DNA of 64,000 nt from Chloracidobacterium sp. (GTDB lineage Bacteria > Acidobacteriota > Blastocatellia > Pyrinomonadales > Pyrinomonadaceae). The DNA lies in contig JADJXP010000002.1 of NCBI GenBank assembly GCA_016715795.1, forward strand, positions 1,798,001-1,862,000, read 5' to 3'. The translations under genes and the position numbers were made by a program. A model generated the notes under the pieces. It was not told where the DNA came from. It did not search any database and saw nothing but the letters and a program-made list of their open reading frames with translations. Each line of letters starts with the position of its first letter. Position 1 is the stretch's first letter. This document shows positions 7,711 to 16,226 of this stretch, one piece after another.

Positions 7711-9219
7711 CTATAGTCTATTCGCCAATGCCATTTCCCTGCCAACACGGCCCCATTTGCTCGAATTTCCATTATCTGACGAACTTGCTTCGGTCTTTTT
7801 TGGCTCAGAATATGTAAGGGCCGCCGCAATGATCGCAATGTCACGTTCGGCCTCGCCTGCATCACCGCTCTTTCGCCGCTCATTAAATCGCGGAATAAAA
7901 CCTGTATCGAGTTTGCCGTCAACAAATTCCGTGTCGTCCATCAACTCTCGAAAGAATGGCAGCGTCGTCCTGATGCCGGCAACCTCATACTCAGCCAGCG
8001 CACGCCTCATTCGATCAATGGCCTCTGCCCGGTCGCGGCCGTGAACCGAGAATTTTGAGATCATCGGATCATAATGAATCGAGACCTCTGAGCCCTCGTA
8101 AACGCCGCCGTCGTCGCGAACGCCCGGCCCGTGCGGCAGCCTGAGACGCGTGATCCGTCCGGGCGACGGCAGGAAGTTGTTCTCAGGGTCCTCGGCGTAC
8201 ACACGGCACTCGATAGCGTGGCCGGTCAAACAAATGTCGTCCTGCGTAAACGACAATTTCTCGCCGGCCGCAACATATATCTGTTCACGGACGAGGTCGA
8301 TGCCCGTAACCAATTCCGTCACCGGATGCTCGACCTGCAGCCGCGTGTTCATCTCGAGAAAATAGAAAGAGCGATCAACGTCCGAGACGAGAAACTCAAC
8401 GGTGCCCGCTCCAACGTAGTTCACGGCCGCAGCGACCTTAACGGCACAGGCTCCCATCTCGGCCCGAAGCTCCGCCGAGTTGATCGGCGACGGGGCCTCC
8501 TCAACGACCTTCTGATGCCGCCTCTGAATGGAACATTCCCGCTCGCCGAGGTGAACGTGATTGCCATGAGTGTCGGAAAAGATCTGTATCTCGATATGTC
8601 TCGGCCGCACAACGGCCTTTTCCACATACACCGCATCGTCGCCAAAACCGGCCATCGCCTCGGCCTGGGCCGTTGCCAGAGCGGACTTGAGATCGGCCTC
8701 GCACTCGACGAACCGCATGCCCTTACCGCCGCCGCCGGCGGACGCCTTTAGCATGACCGGATAGCCCATCGAGGCGGCCGTCTCGCGCGCCTCTTCATAA
8801 GAGTTCAACGGCTCGGTCATGCCCGGCACGACCGGAACGCCCGCGTCGATCGCTATCTTTCGCGCCGAGATCTTGCCGCCCATCGCCTCCATCGCTTCAG
8901 GCGGCGGGCCGATAAATGTCAATCCAGCGGCTGTCACCTCACGCACGAACGCCGCATTCTCTGACAAGAACCCATAGCCGGGATGTATCGCCTCGGCTCC
9001 TGTTGCTTTCGCAGCCGCGATGATCTTGTCGCCTCGCAAATAGCTCTCGCTCGACGCCGGCGGACCGATGTGCACCGCCTCGTCCGCCATACGTACGTGC
9101 AGAGCATCACAATCGGCGTCCGAATACACGGCAACAGTTCCGAACCGCATCTCGCGACACGCGCGGATCACTCGGCATGCTATCTCGCCGCGGTTCGCGA
9201 TGAGTATTTTTGAGAACAT
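7711..9219 (-). CDS. accC: Biotin carboxylase subunit of an acyl-CoA carboxylase
   Basis: 502 residues. It carboxylates biotin on a partner BCCP using ATP and bicarbonate. N-terminal MFSKILIANRGEIACR is the family start. The ATP-grasp domain has a glycine-rich loop ASAGGGGKGM near 160-170 and the metal and catalytic segment EMNTRLQVEHPVTE near 288-301. It is about 50 residues longer than E. coli AccC, with a low-complexity Ser-rich tail; that length is closer to biotin carboxylase subunits of propionyl- or methylcrotonyl-CoA carboxylases. No BCCP or carboxyltransferase gene is adjacent, so the acyl substrate is undecided. Confidence 0.9.
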   Translation of the reverse strand: MFSKILIANRGEIACRVIRACREMRFGTVAVYSDADCDALHVRMADEAVHIGPPASSESYLRGDKIIAAAKATGAEAIHPGYGFLSENAAFVREVTAAGLTFIGPPPEAMEAMGGKISARKIAIDAGVPVVPGMTEPLNSYEEARETAASMGYPVMLKASAGGGGKGMRFVECEADLKSALATAQAEAMAGFGDDAVYVEKAVVRPRHIEIQIFSDTHGNHVHLGERECSIQRRHQKVVEEAPSPINSAELRAEMGACAVKVAAAVNYVGAGTVEFLVSDVDRSFYFLEMNTRLQVEHPVTELVTGIDLVREQIYVAAGEKLSFTQDDICLTGHAIECRVYAEDPENNFLPSPGRITRLRLPHGPGVRDDGGVYEGSEVSIHYDPMISKFSVHGRDRAEAIDRMRRALAEYEVAGIRTTLPFFRELMDDTEFVDGKLDTGFIPRFNERRKSGDAGEAERDIAIIAAALTYSEPKKTEASSSDNGNSSKWGRVGREMALANRL

Positions 9220-9266
9220 TCCTTTCGACGTAAGAACCCGGTCGCTACCGCTCCCGGTTCTGACCG

Positions 9267-9554
9267 CTACTCCACAATCGAATTGTACTGGTTCTTCGGA
9301 TCGAACCGTATCCCGACCTTTGCTCCCGGAACGTAATCGTCTGGTCGCTGCCTTTGTTCGAACGTCAAGGCATCCGCCGACTCAAAATCGACGCCGTTGA
9401 GCGTATAAACAAAGACGACCAACTCTTGTCCGTTCTCGTCCGTTTTGATATCGATTATCGTCCCGTCCGTAATGCGGCCGTGCTCGAGCAGAAAGCGACG
9501 GCGGGCGTTAGGGTCGGCCGGCTTTCGTCTGAATATCCTGTCGATCATGCCCAT
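9267..9554 (-). CDS. Hypothetical protein, DUF3592-like
   Basis: 95 residues with a basic N-terminus (MGMIDRIFRRK) and a beta-rich domain around TDGTIIDIKTDENGQE. It ends with a PGAKVGIRFDP motif, which recalls the DUF3592 barrel (inference). There is no signal peptide. Its start abuts the stop of the membrane-protein gene upstream, so it is part of a minus-strand operon with that gene and the CDP-alcohol phosphatidyltransferase. Confidence 0.7.
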   Translation of the reverse strand: MGMIDRIFRRKPADPNARRRFLLEHGRITDGTIIDIKTDENGQELVVFVYTLNGVDFESADALTFEQRQRPDDYVPGAKVGIRFDPKNQYNSIVE

Positions 9555-9983
9555 TTAATCTAGCTGAAGCGGCGGCTTGCCGTATCTCGCTCGGAGGCTA
9601 TTCATCGCGGCCAATACGGTCGGGCGCTTGATGATCCTGGCCTCAAGCGGCCGCTTGCCCGGGATATCTATCATGATCAGCCCGAGGAGTATCGTTAAGA
9701 TTCCCTGCCCCGGAATGCCGGGCAGCGAAAGCACGATGCCAAGCAGTATCAAAAATACTCCGAAAATATTCTTGATTATCACCGCTCCCCAGCGGACCGT
9801 CCAATGGCTGCCGGGCAGAAAATCCTGCTTATAGTGCGTACTGAAATAGTTCGGAGGTATCTTGACCATGACGATCGCGATCGCGATAAAGCTCACGGTC
9901 AGCGAAACCAGGAACAGCCCCACGCCGAGCAGGACGCTGCCCACCGTGAGTGAGTCCCAAAATGCCGATAGCCGGTCAGTCAT
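9555..9983 (-). CDS. Small integral membrane protein
   Basis: 142 residues with two hydrophobic regions: one helix near residues 15-40, and a pair around 65-105 containing LLGIVLSLPGIPGQGIL. The GIPGQGILTILLGLIMIDIPGKR segment resembles small PGPGK-type membrane proteins of unknown role. It overlaps the preceding phosphatidyltransferase gene by 8 bases, implying translational coupling and a possible role in envelope lipid metabolism (inference). Confidence 0.75.
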   Translation of the reverse strand: MTDRLSAFWDSLTVGSVLLGVGLFLVSLTVSFIAIAIVMVKIPPNYFSTHYKQDFLPGSHWTVRWGAVIIKNIFGVFLILLGIVLSLPGIPGQGILTILLGLIMIDIPGKRPLEARIIKRPTVLAAMNSLRARYGKPPLQLD

Positions 9984-10617
9984 CCGAGTCCATAGCCCTC
10001 AGCTTGCCGCGGATATAGACCATTCGCTGGATCAGGGTCCACAGCGAGCCGATCGCGAGCACCCACAACACCTGCGGCATGCGATTGGCAAACCAGTTCG
10101 TCGATGTCCAGTTCCAGGTCGACAACGCACCGATGATAAACAATACGACGCGTTCGGGCCGCTGCAGGAAGCCGACATTTGCCTTCACGCCCAGCCCCTC
10201 GCTTCGGGCCGTCGTATAGCTCACCAGGACCGACGCTATCATGCCTACGCCGGCGAGAAATACGTTTAGCTCGGAATGCTGCGGAGTCGACCGCGAATAG
10301 AACACTATTATCCCCAGGAATACGGCCATGTCCGACAAGCGATCGAGTGTTGAATCAAGGAATGACCCGTATTTGGTCACGCGGCCCGTCAATCGAGCAA
10401 CGTTTCCGTCGAGCATGTCAAAGAGATTCGCAACGATCAGAACGATACCGGCCCAGAAAAACTCGCCGAAGCCGAACAATACCCCGCAGCCGAGATTGAT
10501 CGTCACGCCGATGATCGTAAGCACGTTCGGCGGTATCCCGAGCGAGGCGAGGCCCCGCACCATCGCATCGATAATGCGCATCGCCCCGCGTCCTATGCTC
10601 GCACCAATCTCAAGCAT
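9976..10617 (-). CDS. CDP-alcohol phosphatidyltransferase family protein
   Basis: 213 residues, multi-pass membrane. It contains the full active-site signature D-x2-D-G-x2-A-R-x8-G-x3-D-x3-D, seen as DMLDGNVARLTG then GSFLDSTLDRLSD (about residues 67-97). These aspartates bind metal and CDP-diacylglycerol while the phosphatidyl group moves to an alcohol. The exact alcohol (glycerol-P, inositol-P or another) cannot be read from sequence. It starts the three-gene minus-strand operon. Confidence 0.88.
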   Translation of the reverse strand: MLEIGASIGRGAMRIIDAMVRGLASLGIPPNVLTIIGVTINLGCGVLFGFGEFFWAGIVLIVANLFDMLDGNVARLTGRVTKYGSFLDSTLDRLSDMAVFLGIIVFYSRSTPQHSELNVFLAGVGMIASVLVSYTTARSEGLGVKANVGFLQRPERVVLFIIGALSTWNWTSTNWFANRMPQVLWVLAIGSLWTLIQRMVYIRGKLRAMDSDD

Positions 10618-10629
10618 CGTGCCTAAATG

Positions 10630-10705
10630 AAACCTTCAAAATGAAAAATTCAAAAAAAGGAATGCCCTCCTAAATTTTGCATTTTGCATTTTGAATTTTT
10701 AATTT
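10630..10705. repeat. AT-rich imperfect inverted repeat
   Basis: The gap between greA and the phosphatidyltransferase gene contains repeated AAAATG / CATTTT words arranged as imperfect inverted copies (TTCAAAATGAAAAATTC on the left, TTTTGAATTTTTAATTT on the right). This is a dispersed intergenic repeat style rather than a clear terminator. Confidence 0.45.
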
Positions 10706-10708
10706 CCT

Positions 10709-11176
10709 TCACTCCTGCTCATGTATCGTCGTAACACGCGTGATCTCAAAATTTCGCCAGCCCGTCGGCGTTTTTACTTTGATCTCGTCGCCCTCATCCT
10801 TGCCCATCAGGGCTTGGCCGATAGGTGAAACGGTCGATATAGCGCCTGCGTCCGGATCTGATTCCTCGGATGTGACCAGCCGGTATGTGACCTTTTCTTC
10901 CTTATCGAGGTCGTAGAGCACAACCTCAGATCCATACGCGATCCTATCGGTCGGTATCTTTGTCAGGTCGATCGAATCGACCTCTGACATGCGCTGATGG
11001 AGCAAACTGATACGTGCCTGCACAAATGTCTGCCGCTCTTTGGCGGCCTTGTACTCTGCATTTTCGCTCAGGTCGCCAAACTCGCGCGCGTGCTGAATGG
11101 CTTTCGGCAGTTTGAAATGGAGTTCCTGCTCAAGTTCGTCAAGTTCTGCCTGCAGCTTCTTTTTTATCTCTTCCAT
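10709..11176 (-). CDS. greA: Transcription elongation factor GreA
   Basis: 155 residues, the standard GreA length. The N-terminal coiled coil (about 1-75) has the acidic tip GDLSENAEYKAAKE, whose Asp and Glu enter the RNA polymerase secondary channel to stimulate cleavage of backtracked RNA. The C-terminal FKBP-like domain includes SPIGQALMGKDEGDE. It is 3 bases downstream of pfkA on the same strand. Confidence 0.95.
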   Translation of the reverse strand: MEEIKKKLQAELDELEQELHFKLPKAIQHAREFGDLSENAEYKAAKERQTFVQARISLLHQRMSEVDSIDLTKIPTDRIAYGSEVVLYDLDKEEKVTYRLVTSEESDPDAGAISTVSPIGQALMGKDEGDEIKVKTPTGWRNFEITRVTTIHEQE

Positions 11177-11179
11177 AAA

Positions 11180-12304
11180 TTATGAACCGTTGGTCCGCGC
11201 TTCAAAGGCCGCTTCGTCGCCCAGCTTCGTGTCACGAGGTGCGGCAAATGAAATACCGACGTCGCGCGCCGTCCGCACGAGCTGGCCATCAACCGGGACA
11301 GTCTTGATATTCGCACAAGCTTCGCTAAGCGGTACGTTCACTATCGTCCCGGCTTGCAGGGCCACCATCTTGCCCGTCTCGCCGCTTGCCAGCGCCCGCA
11401 CGGCGCATGCACCGAAGTTCGTGCCCAACATTCGATCAAAAGCATTCGGGCTGCCGCCCCTCTGCAGGTGGCCGAGCACAACGCACCTTGATTCCTTGCC
11501 CGTCAATTCCTCCAGCCGCCGGCTGACATAGACGCCGATCCCGCCCAGCCGGATCGCCTCGGAATCCTGATAGATCTCCGACTTTCCAAGTTCCACAGCA
11601 CCCTCGGCGACCACGATATTTGTAAAACGCGATCCCGCGGCCTCGCGGGCCTCGACCTTTCTGACGATCGCATCGAATGAATATGGTATCTCAGGTATCA
11701 GTATGACATCAGCGCTGCCGGCGAGCCCGGCATTGAGCGCGATCCATCCGGTATTCCGGCCCATGACCTCAAGCACCATTACGCGGTCGTGCGACGCGGC
11801 CGTAGTGTGGAGGCGATCGAGGGCTTCGGTCGCGATATCGATCGCGGTCATGAATCCGAACGTCAACTCCGTTGCCGCAAGGTCATTGTCGATCGTTTTC
11901 GGCACACCGATGACCGGAAAGCCGCGTTTATGGAATTGCTCGGCAATGGCAAGCGTCCCCTCACCGCCAATGGCGATCAGTGCCTCTATCCCGAGGATGT
12001 CGAGATTGGCGAGCGCCTCACCCAGCGGCAATTCGGCATAGGCAGGTTTGCCGTCCACCATTTTTACGAAACTGCCACGATTCCGTGTACCCAGGATCGT
12101 TCCGCCGCGCGGCAAGATGCCGCTGACCGACCGCGTCGTCAGCTTTACCGTGTGCGTCTCACCGAGGATGCCCTCAAAGCTGTCCTCGATACCGATGCAC
12201 GTCATCCCAAATTCGCCCACCGCCGTCCTGACACAGGCGCGTATCGCCGCATTCAAGCCCGGCGCATCACCACCGCCCGTCAGGATCCCGATCTGTTTAT
12301 ACAT
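11180..12304 (-). CDS. pfkA: 6-phosphofructokinase
   Basis: 374 residues. It phosphorylates fructose 6-phosphate in glycolysis. The nucleotide loop starts GILTGGGDAPGLN. The phosphoryl-donor loop is GGEGT (113-117), with Gly at the position equivalent to E. coli Gly104, and the catalytic loop is PKTIDND (135-141), with Lys at the position equivalent to E. coli 124. Gly104 with Lys124 is known from actinobacterial group III ATP enzymes, while Asp104 with Lys124 marks PPi enzymes, so ATP is the predicted donor. A terminator-like hairpin lies directly in front of the start codon. Confidence 0.93.
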   Translation of the reverse strand: MYKQIGILTGGGDAPGLNAAIRACVRTAVGEFGMTCIGIEDSFEGILGETHTVKLTTRSVSGILPRGGTILGTRNRGSFVKMVDGKPAYAELPLGEALANLDILGIEALIAIGGEGTLAIAEQFHKRGFPVIGVPKTIDNDLAATELTFGFMTAIDIATEALDRLHTTAASHDRVMVLEVMGRNTGWIALNAGLAGSADVILIPEIPYSFDAIVRKVEAREAAGSRFTNIVVAEGAVELGKSEIYQDSEAIRLGGIGVYVSRRLEELTGKESRCVVLGHLQRGGSPNAFDRMLGTNFGACAVRALASGETGKMVALQAGTIVNVPLSEACANIKTVPVDGQLVRTARDVGISFAAPRDTKLGDEAAFEARTNGS

Positions 12305-12305
12305 A

Positions 12306-12346
12306 AAAAACGAGTGCGTGAAGCAAAATGTTATTTTACTTCACGC
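12306..12346 (-). terminator. Terminator-like hairpin in the pfkA leader
   Basis: GCGTGAAG (12316-12323) pairs with CTTCACGC (12339-12346), with AAAAT/ATTTT extending the stem. Read on the minus strand it is followed by ACTCGTTTTTT and then the pfkA ATG. It has intrinsic terminator form, so it is either the end of an upstream transcript or an attenuator of pfkA. Confidence 0.6.
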
Positions 12347-12659
12347 CACCCGAATCGCGGAACGCCGGCATCTCTCCCGAGTAATCGCCGTCGGTACGCG
12401 GGCACCTTGCCTCGTATGCGTCGGCGGCCCGACCGCGAGTTTTTTTAGCTGGCGCGAACAAATTCGCATATGAACGTCGGCAGCCAAGTTCCCTCAGGAA
12501 CGATATCCGCAACGCAAACCACACCCCATCAATCAGTTACGGCTTCCCTTTTGAAGCATTTCATATGGGTATCTACGGCACGTAGGTTGCACTGTCTGTG
12601 CTTAGCGAACCGACGGCTTTTAATATTAAGCGCCGCCGGGAGAAAGGGGGTATCCTCAG
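12347..12659. other. Intergenic region without a convincing gene
   Basis: 313 bases between the divergent pfkA and LamG-protein genes. A 62-codon minus-strand frame is present (12336-12524) but has no ribosome site or recognisable domain. A good SD-like stretch (GGGAGAAAGGGGG) ends about 9 bases before the ATG at 12660. Confidence 0.5.
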
Positions 12660-15600
12660 ATGTTTGGAGAAGCAACAGCCGCACCGGGCCATAGGCCGGG
12701 CAATCGCAAACTCTTATTCGTCTTGACGACGATCATGCTAATGACCGCCACGTCCGTAGCGGTCTTTTTATTTTCCGGGACAGAGACGGTCAGGTCGTCG
12801 TCTCTGCAGCCGAGTGCTCCCGATAGCTCATCGAGGCCCGCCGTTGAATGTTATACGGCACCGAGCGGTCTGATCTCATGGTGGGGTGCCGAGAACAACG
12901 CTACAGACTACAAGAACCTTAACAACGGTGTCCTGATGGGGAATGCGGGCTTTGCCACCGGTGAGGTCGGCACGGCGTTCAACCTCGACGGCAACGGCGA
13001 TTACGTTCAGGTCGCTTCGACGATGAACTTGCCGGCTGGCAACGCTCCGCGCACGATCGAGCTGTGGTTCAAGACCCCGCTTGACCTAACGACATCGACA
13101 GAGTCCGGCCTGTTTCAATACGGCTCGCCGGGCGGCGGGCAGATGTTTGGAATGATCACATCGGCGAACGCCCCGGGAAGGCTGTATTTCTACGGCCACT
13201 CATCGGACCTCGCCGGGACCTCGGTTCTTCTGCCGAACACCTGGTATCACGGGGCCATCACCTATGACGGGGCCACCATCAAGATCTACGTAAATGGGCA
13301 ATTGGAGAATTCTGTCCAAATGTCACTTAATACGGTGATCAATTCCGACGGCATTACGATCGGACATCGAGCGGGAGGTTCGTTCTGGACAGGCCAGCTT
13401 GATGAGCCAGCCATCTATGACCGAGCACTCTCGGCAGCCGAGATCCAGGCGATCTACAATGCCGGAGCGGCCGGAAAGTGTGGTTGCACGCCGCCGCCAG
13501 ACGGGATGACGCAGTGGTGGCCGGGCGAAGGAAACGTCAATGACATTCAAGGGCCCACGTTTGAGAATGGCATAAATCAAGGCGCTACCTTCTCAAACGG
13601 AATGGTCAGGCACGCATTTGATTTTGATGGCACGGACCTAAAGCGCGTCAGAATGCCTGACGGAAGTCCGGTCGGTCAATTTGGGGCCGAGCCGTTCAGC
13701 ATAGATTTCTGGACTTACATCCGCACGGATCCGGCCGCAGCTGACACCGCCATGGTCGGTAAATCGCATCCGGACGGATGGGAAGGCTGGGACATCCGCT
13801 ACAAGAATTCAACGATCAAGGTCTACGGCGTAAATGGCTGGAGCGGCGGGGCGCCGAGCATCGTCTCCGACGCCACCGTTGGCCTTAACACATGGCATCA
13901 TATCGCCCTGACCGGTACGGCGACTGAAGTAAAACTTTATGTTAACGGCGTATTGAAGGGCAGTTCCGGACGGGCATCCATCCAAACGTCAAACGCTTTC
14001 TTTATCGGGTCGGGCTATACGAATTATGGAACCGTGGCTCCCTTTAACGGCAAGCTCGATGAGGTCGAGCTATTCAACCGGGCTCTAAGTCAACCGGAGG
14101 TCCAGGCGATCTACAACGCTGGGTCGGCGGGTAAATGCCGCATTTGCACGCCGCCGCCGGCGAATATGGTCGGTTGGTGGCCGGGAGATGGCACTGGGGC
14201 CGACATAATCGGCGAAGCCAATGCGACGTTGGAGAACGGGGCCGGCTTCGCTCCCGGCATGGTCGATGAGGCGTTCAGTTTTGACGGCGCGGACGACCGG
14301 TTGTTGATACCGCACAACGATAACCAGAACGTTGGGACGGGATTGACGATAGACGCGTGGGTCAAGCATGACACTTACCACACCGGCGCGACCATCTTCC
14401 AAAAACGAACAACTGGGAATACCGGCGGATATGTGCTCGAAACGTCGGCGCATGACCCGACGGCACTCTATCTTGCCCTCTACATCGACGGTGACTATCG
14501 TTTTGTGGGATTGGCAAACGCCGTTCAGGTAGGCGTGTGGCAGCACATTGCCGCGACCTATGACGGATCCGCGATGAAACTCTATATTGACGGTGTCGAG
14601 GTCGCCAACACACCGCAGACCGGAGCCATAAACCCGGTGACCGATCCTATCGTGATCGGCCGGAACTATGTGGTTTCGGAATATACATTCGATGGCCTGA
14701 TCGACGAGGTCGAACTCTTCAACCGGGCACTCAGTCAGGCGGAGATCCAGGCGATCTACAACGCCGGAAGTGCAGGTAAGTGCAAAACCGGCTCGCCGAC
14801 ACCGACGCCCACTGCAACTCCGACGCCGACACCGACACCGACACCAACGCCTACACCGACGCCGATGCCGGCTATTACGCTGACAATCACGGTGGGCACG
14901 GCCCCGGGCGTGTGTGCACCGACGAGAACACTCACGGTCCCGGCGGGCACGACTGTTTACTATTGCTATCGGGCGACGAACACGGGCGACACGGTCTTGG
15001 GGTTCCACACCCTGAACGACACGGTCTATGGAAATATCTTCAATGGGGCGACCTACGACCTGGCACCGGGAGCGAGCGTCACGAGCATCCAGATGGGCCT
15101 TTCGGTATCGAGCGAGATCCAATCCTCGGTCACGAATAATGCGACCTGGAGGGCGTTCACCGGCGGCCCCAATGTTATCGAGGCCACTGCCACGTCGTCC
15201 GCGACCGTCATCGTGCCGCAGTACACGCGGGGCGATTTTGATGGGGACAATAAGACCGACGCGGTTGTCTACAGGCCGGATGGTGTTCCGCCGGACTTTG
15301 GCGTTTGGTATATGTCGTTCTCGACCGGCGGTTTCTATGGTGTCCAGTTCGGCATTGCGACCGATATCATCACGCCGGCGGACTATGATGGCGACAACAG
15401 GACAGACGTCGCCGTCGCGAGGCTCAACTCGAATGGAATGGACCCGGACTTTTACGTGATGAACAGTGCGACAAGCACGTTCAGCTATCCTGTCTGGGGG
15501 AATCCGGGCGACGTGCCTGTATGTGCCGATTATGACGGCGACCGTAAGGCGGACATCGCCGTATGGCGGCCTTCGAACGGCGACTGGTACATACAGAACA

Positions 15601-16061
15601 GCCTCGGCGGAGTCACAGCCGTGACTCACGGACAGAACGGCGATAAGCCGATGCCGATGGACTTTGACGGGGACGGAAAGGCGAATATCGCGTACTTCCG
15701 TGCGTCCACCGGCGATTGGGTCATTCGCGATGCCGGCGGCAGCGTGACAACCATCAATTTCGGGGTGGCGACCGACATACCTGTCCCAGCCGACTATGAC
15801 GGTGACGGCAAGGTCGACATCGCCGTATTCCGCGACGGGATGTGGATCATCTGGTACAGCAGCAACGCTCAGGTGGCGTTCATCCCGTTCGGCACCGCGG
15901 GCGATATTCCTGTTCCGGGCGACTATGACGCCGACGGTCTGTACGACGTGGCGATCTACCGACAGGGCGTCTGGCACATGCTCCGCTCGGGCGCGGGCTA
16001 CACGGGACTGGGATTTGGCCTGGGCACCGACATTCCGGTGCCGAAAGCCTATTTTCCTTAA
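12660..16061 (+). CDS. Giant exported protein: three LamG-like domains plus FG-GAP/VCBS repeats
   Basis: 1133 residues. A basic N-terminus is followed by a hydrophobic export segment (about 18-42). Three concanavalin-A-like LamG domains follow (about 60-265, 275-495, 500-705), each ending with the near-identical phrase IQAIYNAGSAGKC. A (TP)n linker (about 708-735) leads to a beta-sandwich domain similar to DUF11 (about 737-850) and six or so FG-GAP/VCBS units of the form DYDGDGKTDIAVFRP. It is probably a surface adhesin or carbohydrate-binding protein (inference). Its last ~200 residues closely resemble those of the protease at 20644. The start is supported by a G-rich SD. Confidence 0.88.
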   Translation: MFGEATAAPGHRPGNRKLLFVLTTIMLMTATSVAVFLFSGTETVRSSSLQPSAPDSSSRPAVECYTAPSGLISWWGAENNATDYKNLNNGVLMGNAGFATGEVGTAFNLDGNGDYVQVASTMNLPAGNAPRTIELWFKTPLDLTTSTESGLFQYGSPGGGQMFGMITSANAPGRLYFYGHSSDLAGTSVLLPNTWYHGAITYDGATIKIYVNGQLENSVQMSLNTVINSDGITIGHRAGGSFWTGQLDEPAIYDRALSAAEIQAIYNAGAAGKCGCTPPPDGMTQWWPGEGNVNDIQGPTFENGINQGATFSNGMVRHAFDFDGTDLKRVRMPDGSPVGQFGAEPFSIDFWTYIRTDPAAADTAMVGKSHPDGWEGWDIRYKNSTIKVYGVNGWSGGAPSIVSDATVGLNTWHHIALTGTATEVKLYVNGVLKGSSGRASIQTSNAFFIGSGYTNYGTVAPFNGKLDEVELFNRALSQPEVQAIYNAGSAGKCRICTPPPANMVGWWPGDGTGADIIGEANATLENGAGFAPGMVDEAFSFDGADDRLLIPHNDNQNVGTGLTIDAWVKHDTYHTGATIFQKRTTGNTGGYVLETSAHDPTALYLALYIDGDYRFVGLANAVQVGVWQHIAATYDGSAMKLYIDGVEVANTPQTGAINPVTDPIVIGRNYVVSEYTFDGLIDEVELFNRALSQAEIQAIYNAGSAGKCKTGSPTPTPTATPTPTPTPTPTPTPTPMPAITLTITVGTAPGVCAPTRTLTVPAGTTVYYCYRATNTGDTVLGFHTLNDTVYGNIFNGATYDLAPGASVTSIQMGLSVSSEIQSSVTNNATWRAFTGGPNVIEATATSSATVIVPQYTRGDFDGDNKTDAVVYRPDGVPPDFGVWYMSFSTGGFYGVQFGIATDIITPADYDGDNRTDVAVARLNSNGMDPDFYVMNSATSTFSYPVWGNPGDVPVCADYDGDRKADIAVWRPSNGDWYIQNSLGGVTAVTHGQNGDKPMPMDFDGDGKANIAYFRASTGDWVIRDAGGSVTTINFGVATDIPVPADYDGDGKVDIAVFRDGMWIIWYSSNAQVAFIPFGTAGDIPVPGDYDADGLYDVAIYRQGVWHMLRSGAGYTGLGFGLGTDIPVPKAYFP

Positions 16062-16226
16062 GCCCCACGCCGCTCCGGCACTATGTGTCGAAAGTAATCA
16101 ACCGTAGATAAAGAAGCGGATAGAACTAACAATTTTAGCTTCCTCCTATACGCATTATCAGCGGTCAAAATGACGTCGCTTACGGGTGAGCGTCCTGACA
16201 CGCACGGCATTCTTAATTCTTCATTC

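Noticed and set aside
12336..12524. 62-codon minus-strand frame upstream of pfkA
   Set aside because: Ends inside the leader hairpin, no SD, no recognisable domain. Also considered as a structured RNA, but no tRNA, SRP, 6S or riboswitch consensus fits.
14085..15977. 630-codon open frame on the minus strand opposite the LamG/VCBS gene
   Set aside because: Its Arg/Val/Asp-rich composition mirrors the repetitive plus-strand gene, which has clear domains, a signal segment and a ribosome site. It is an antisense shadow.
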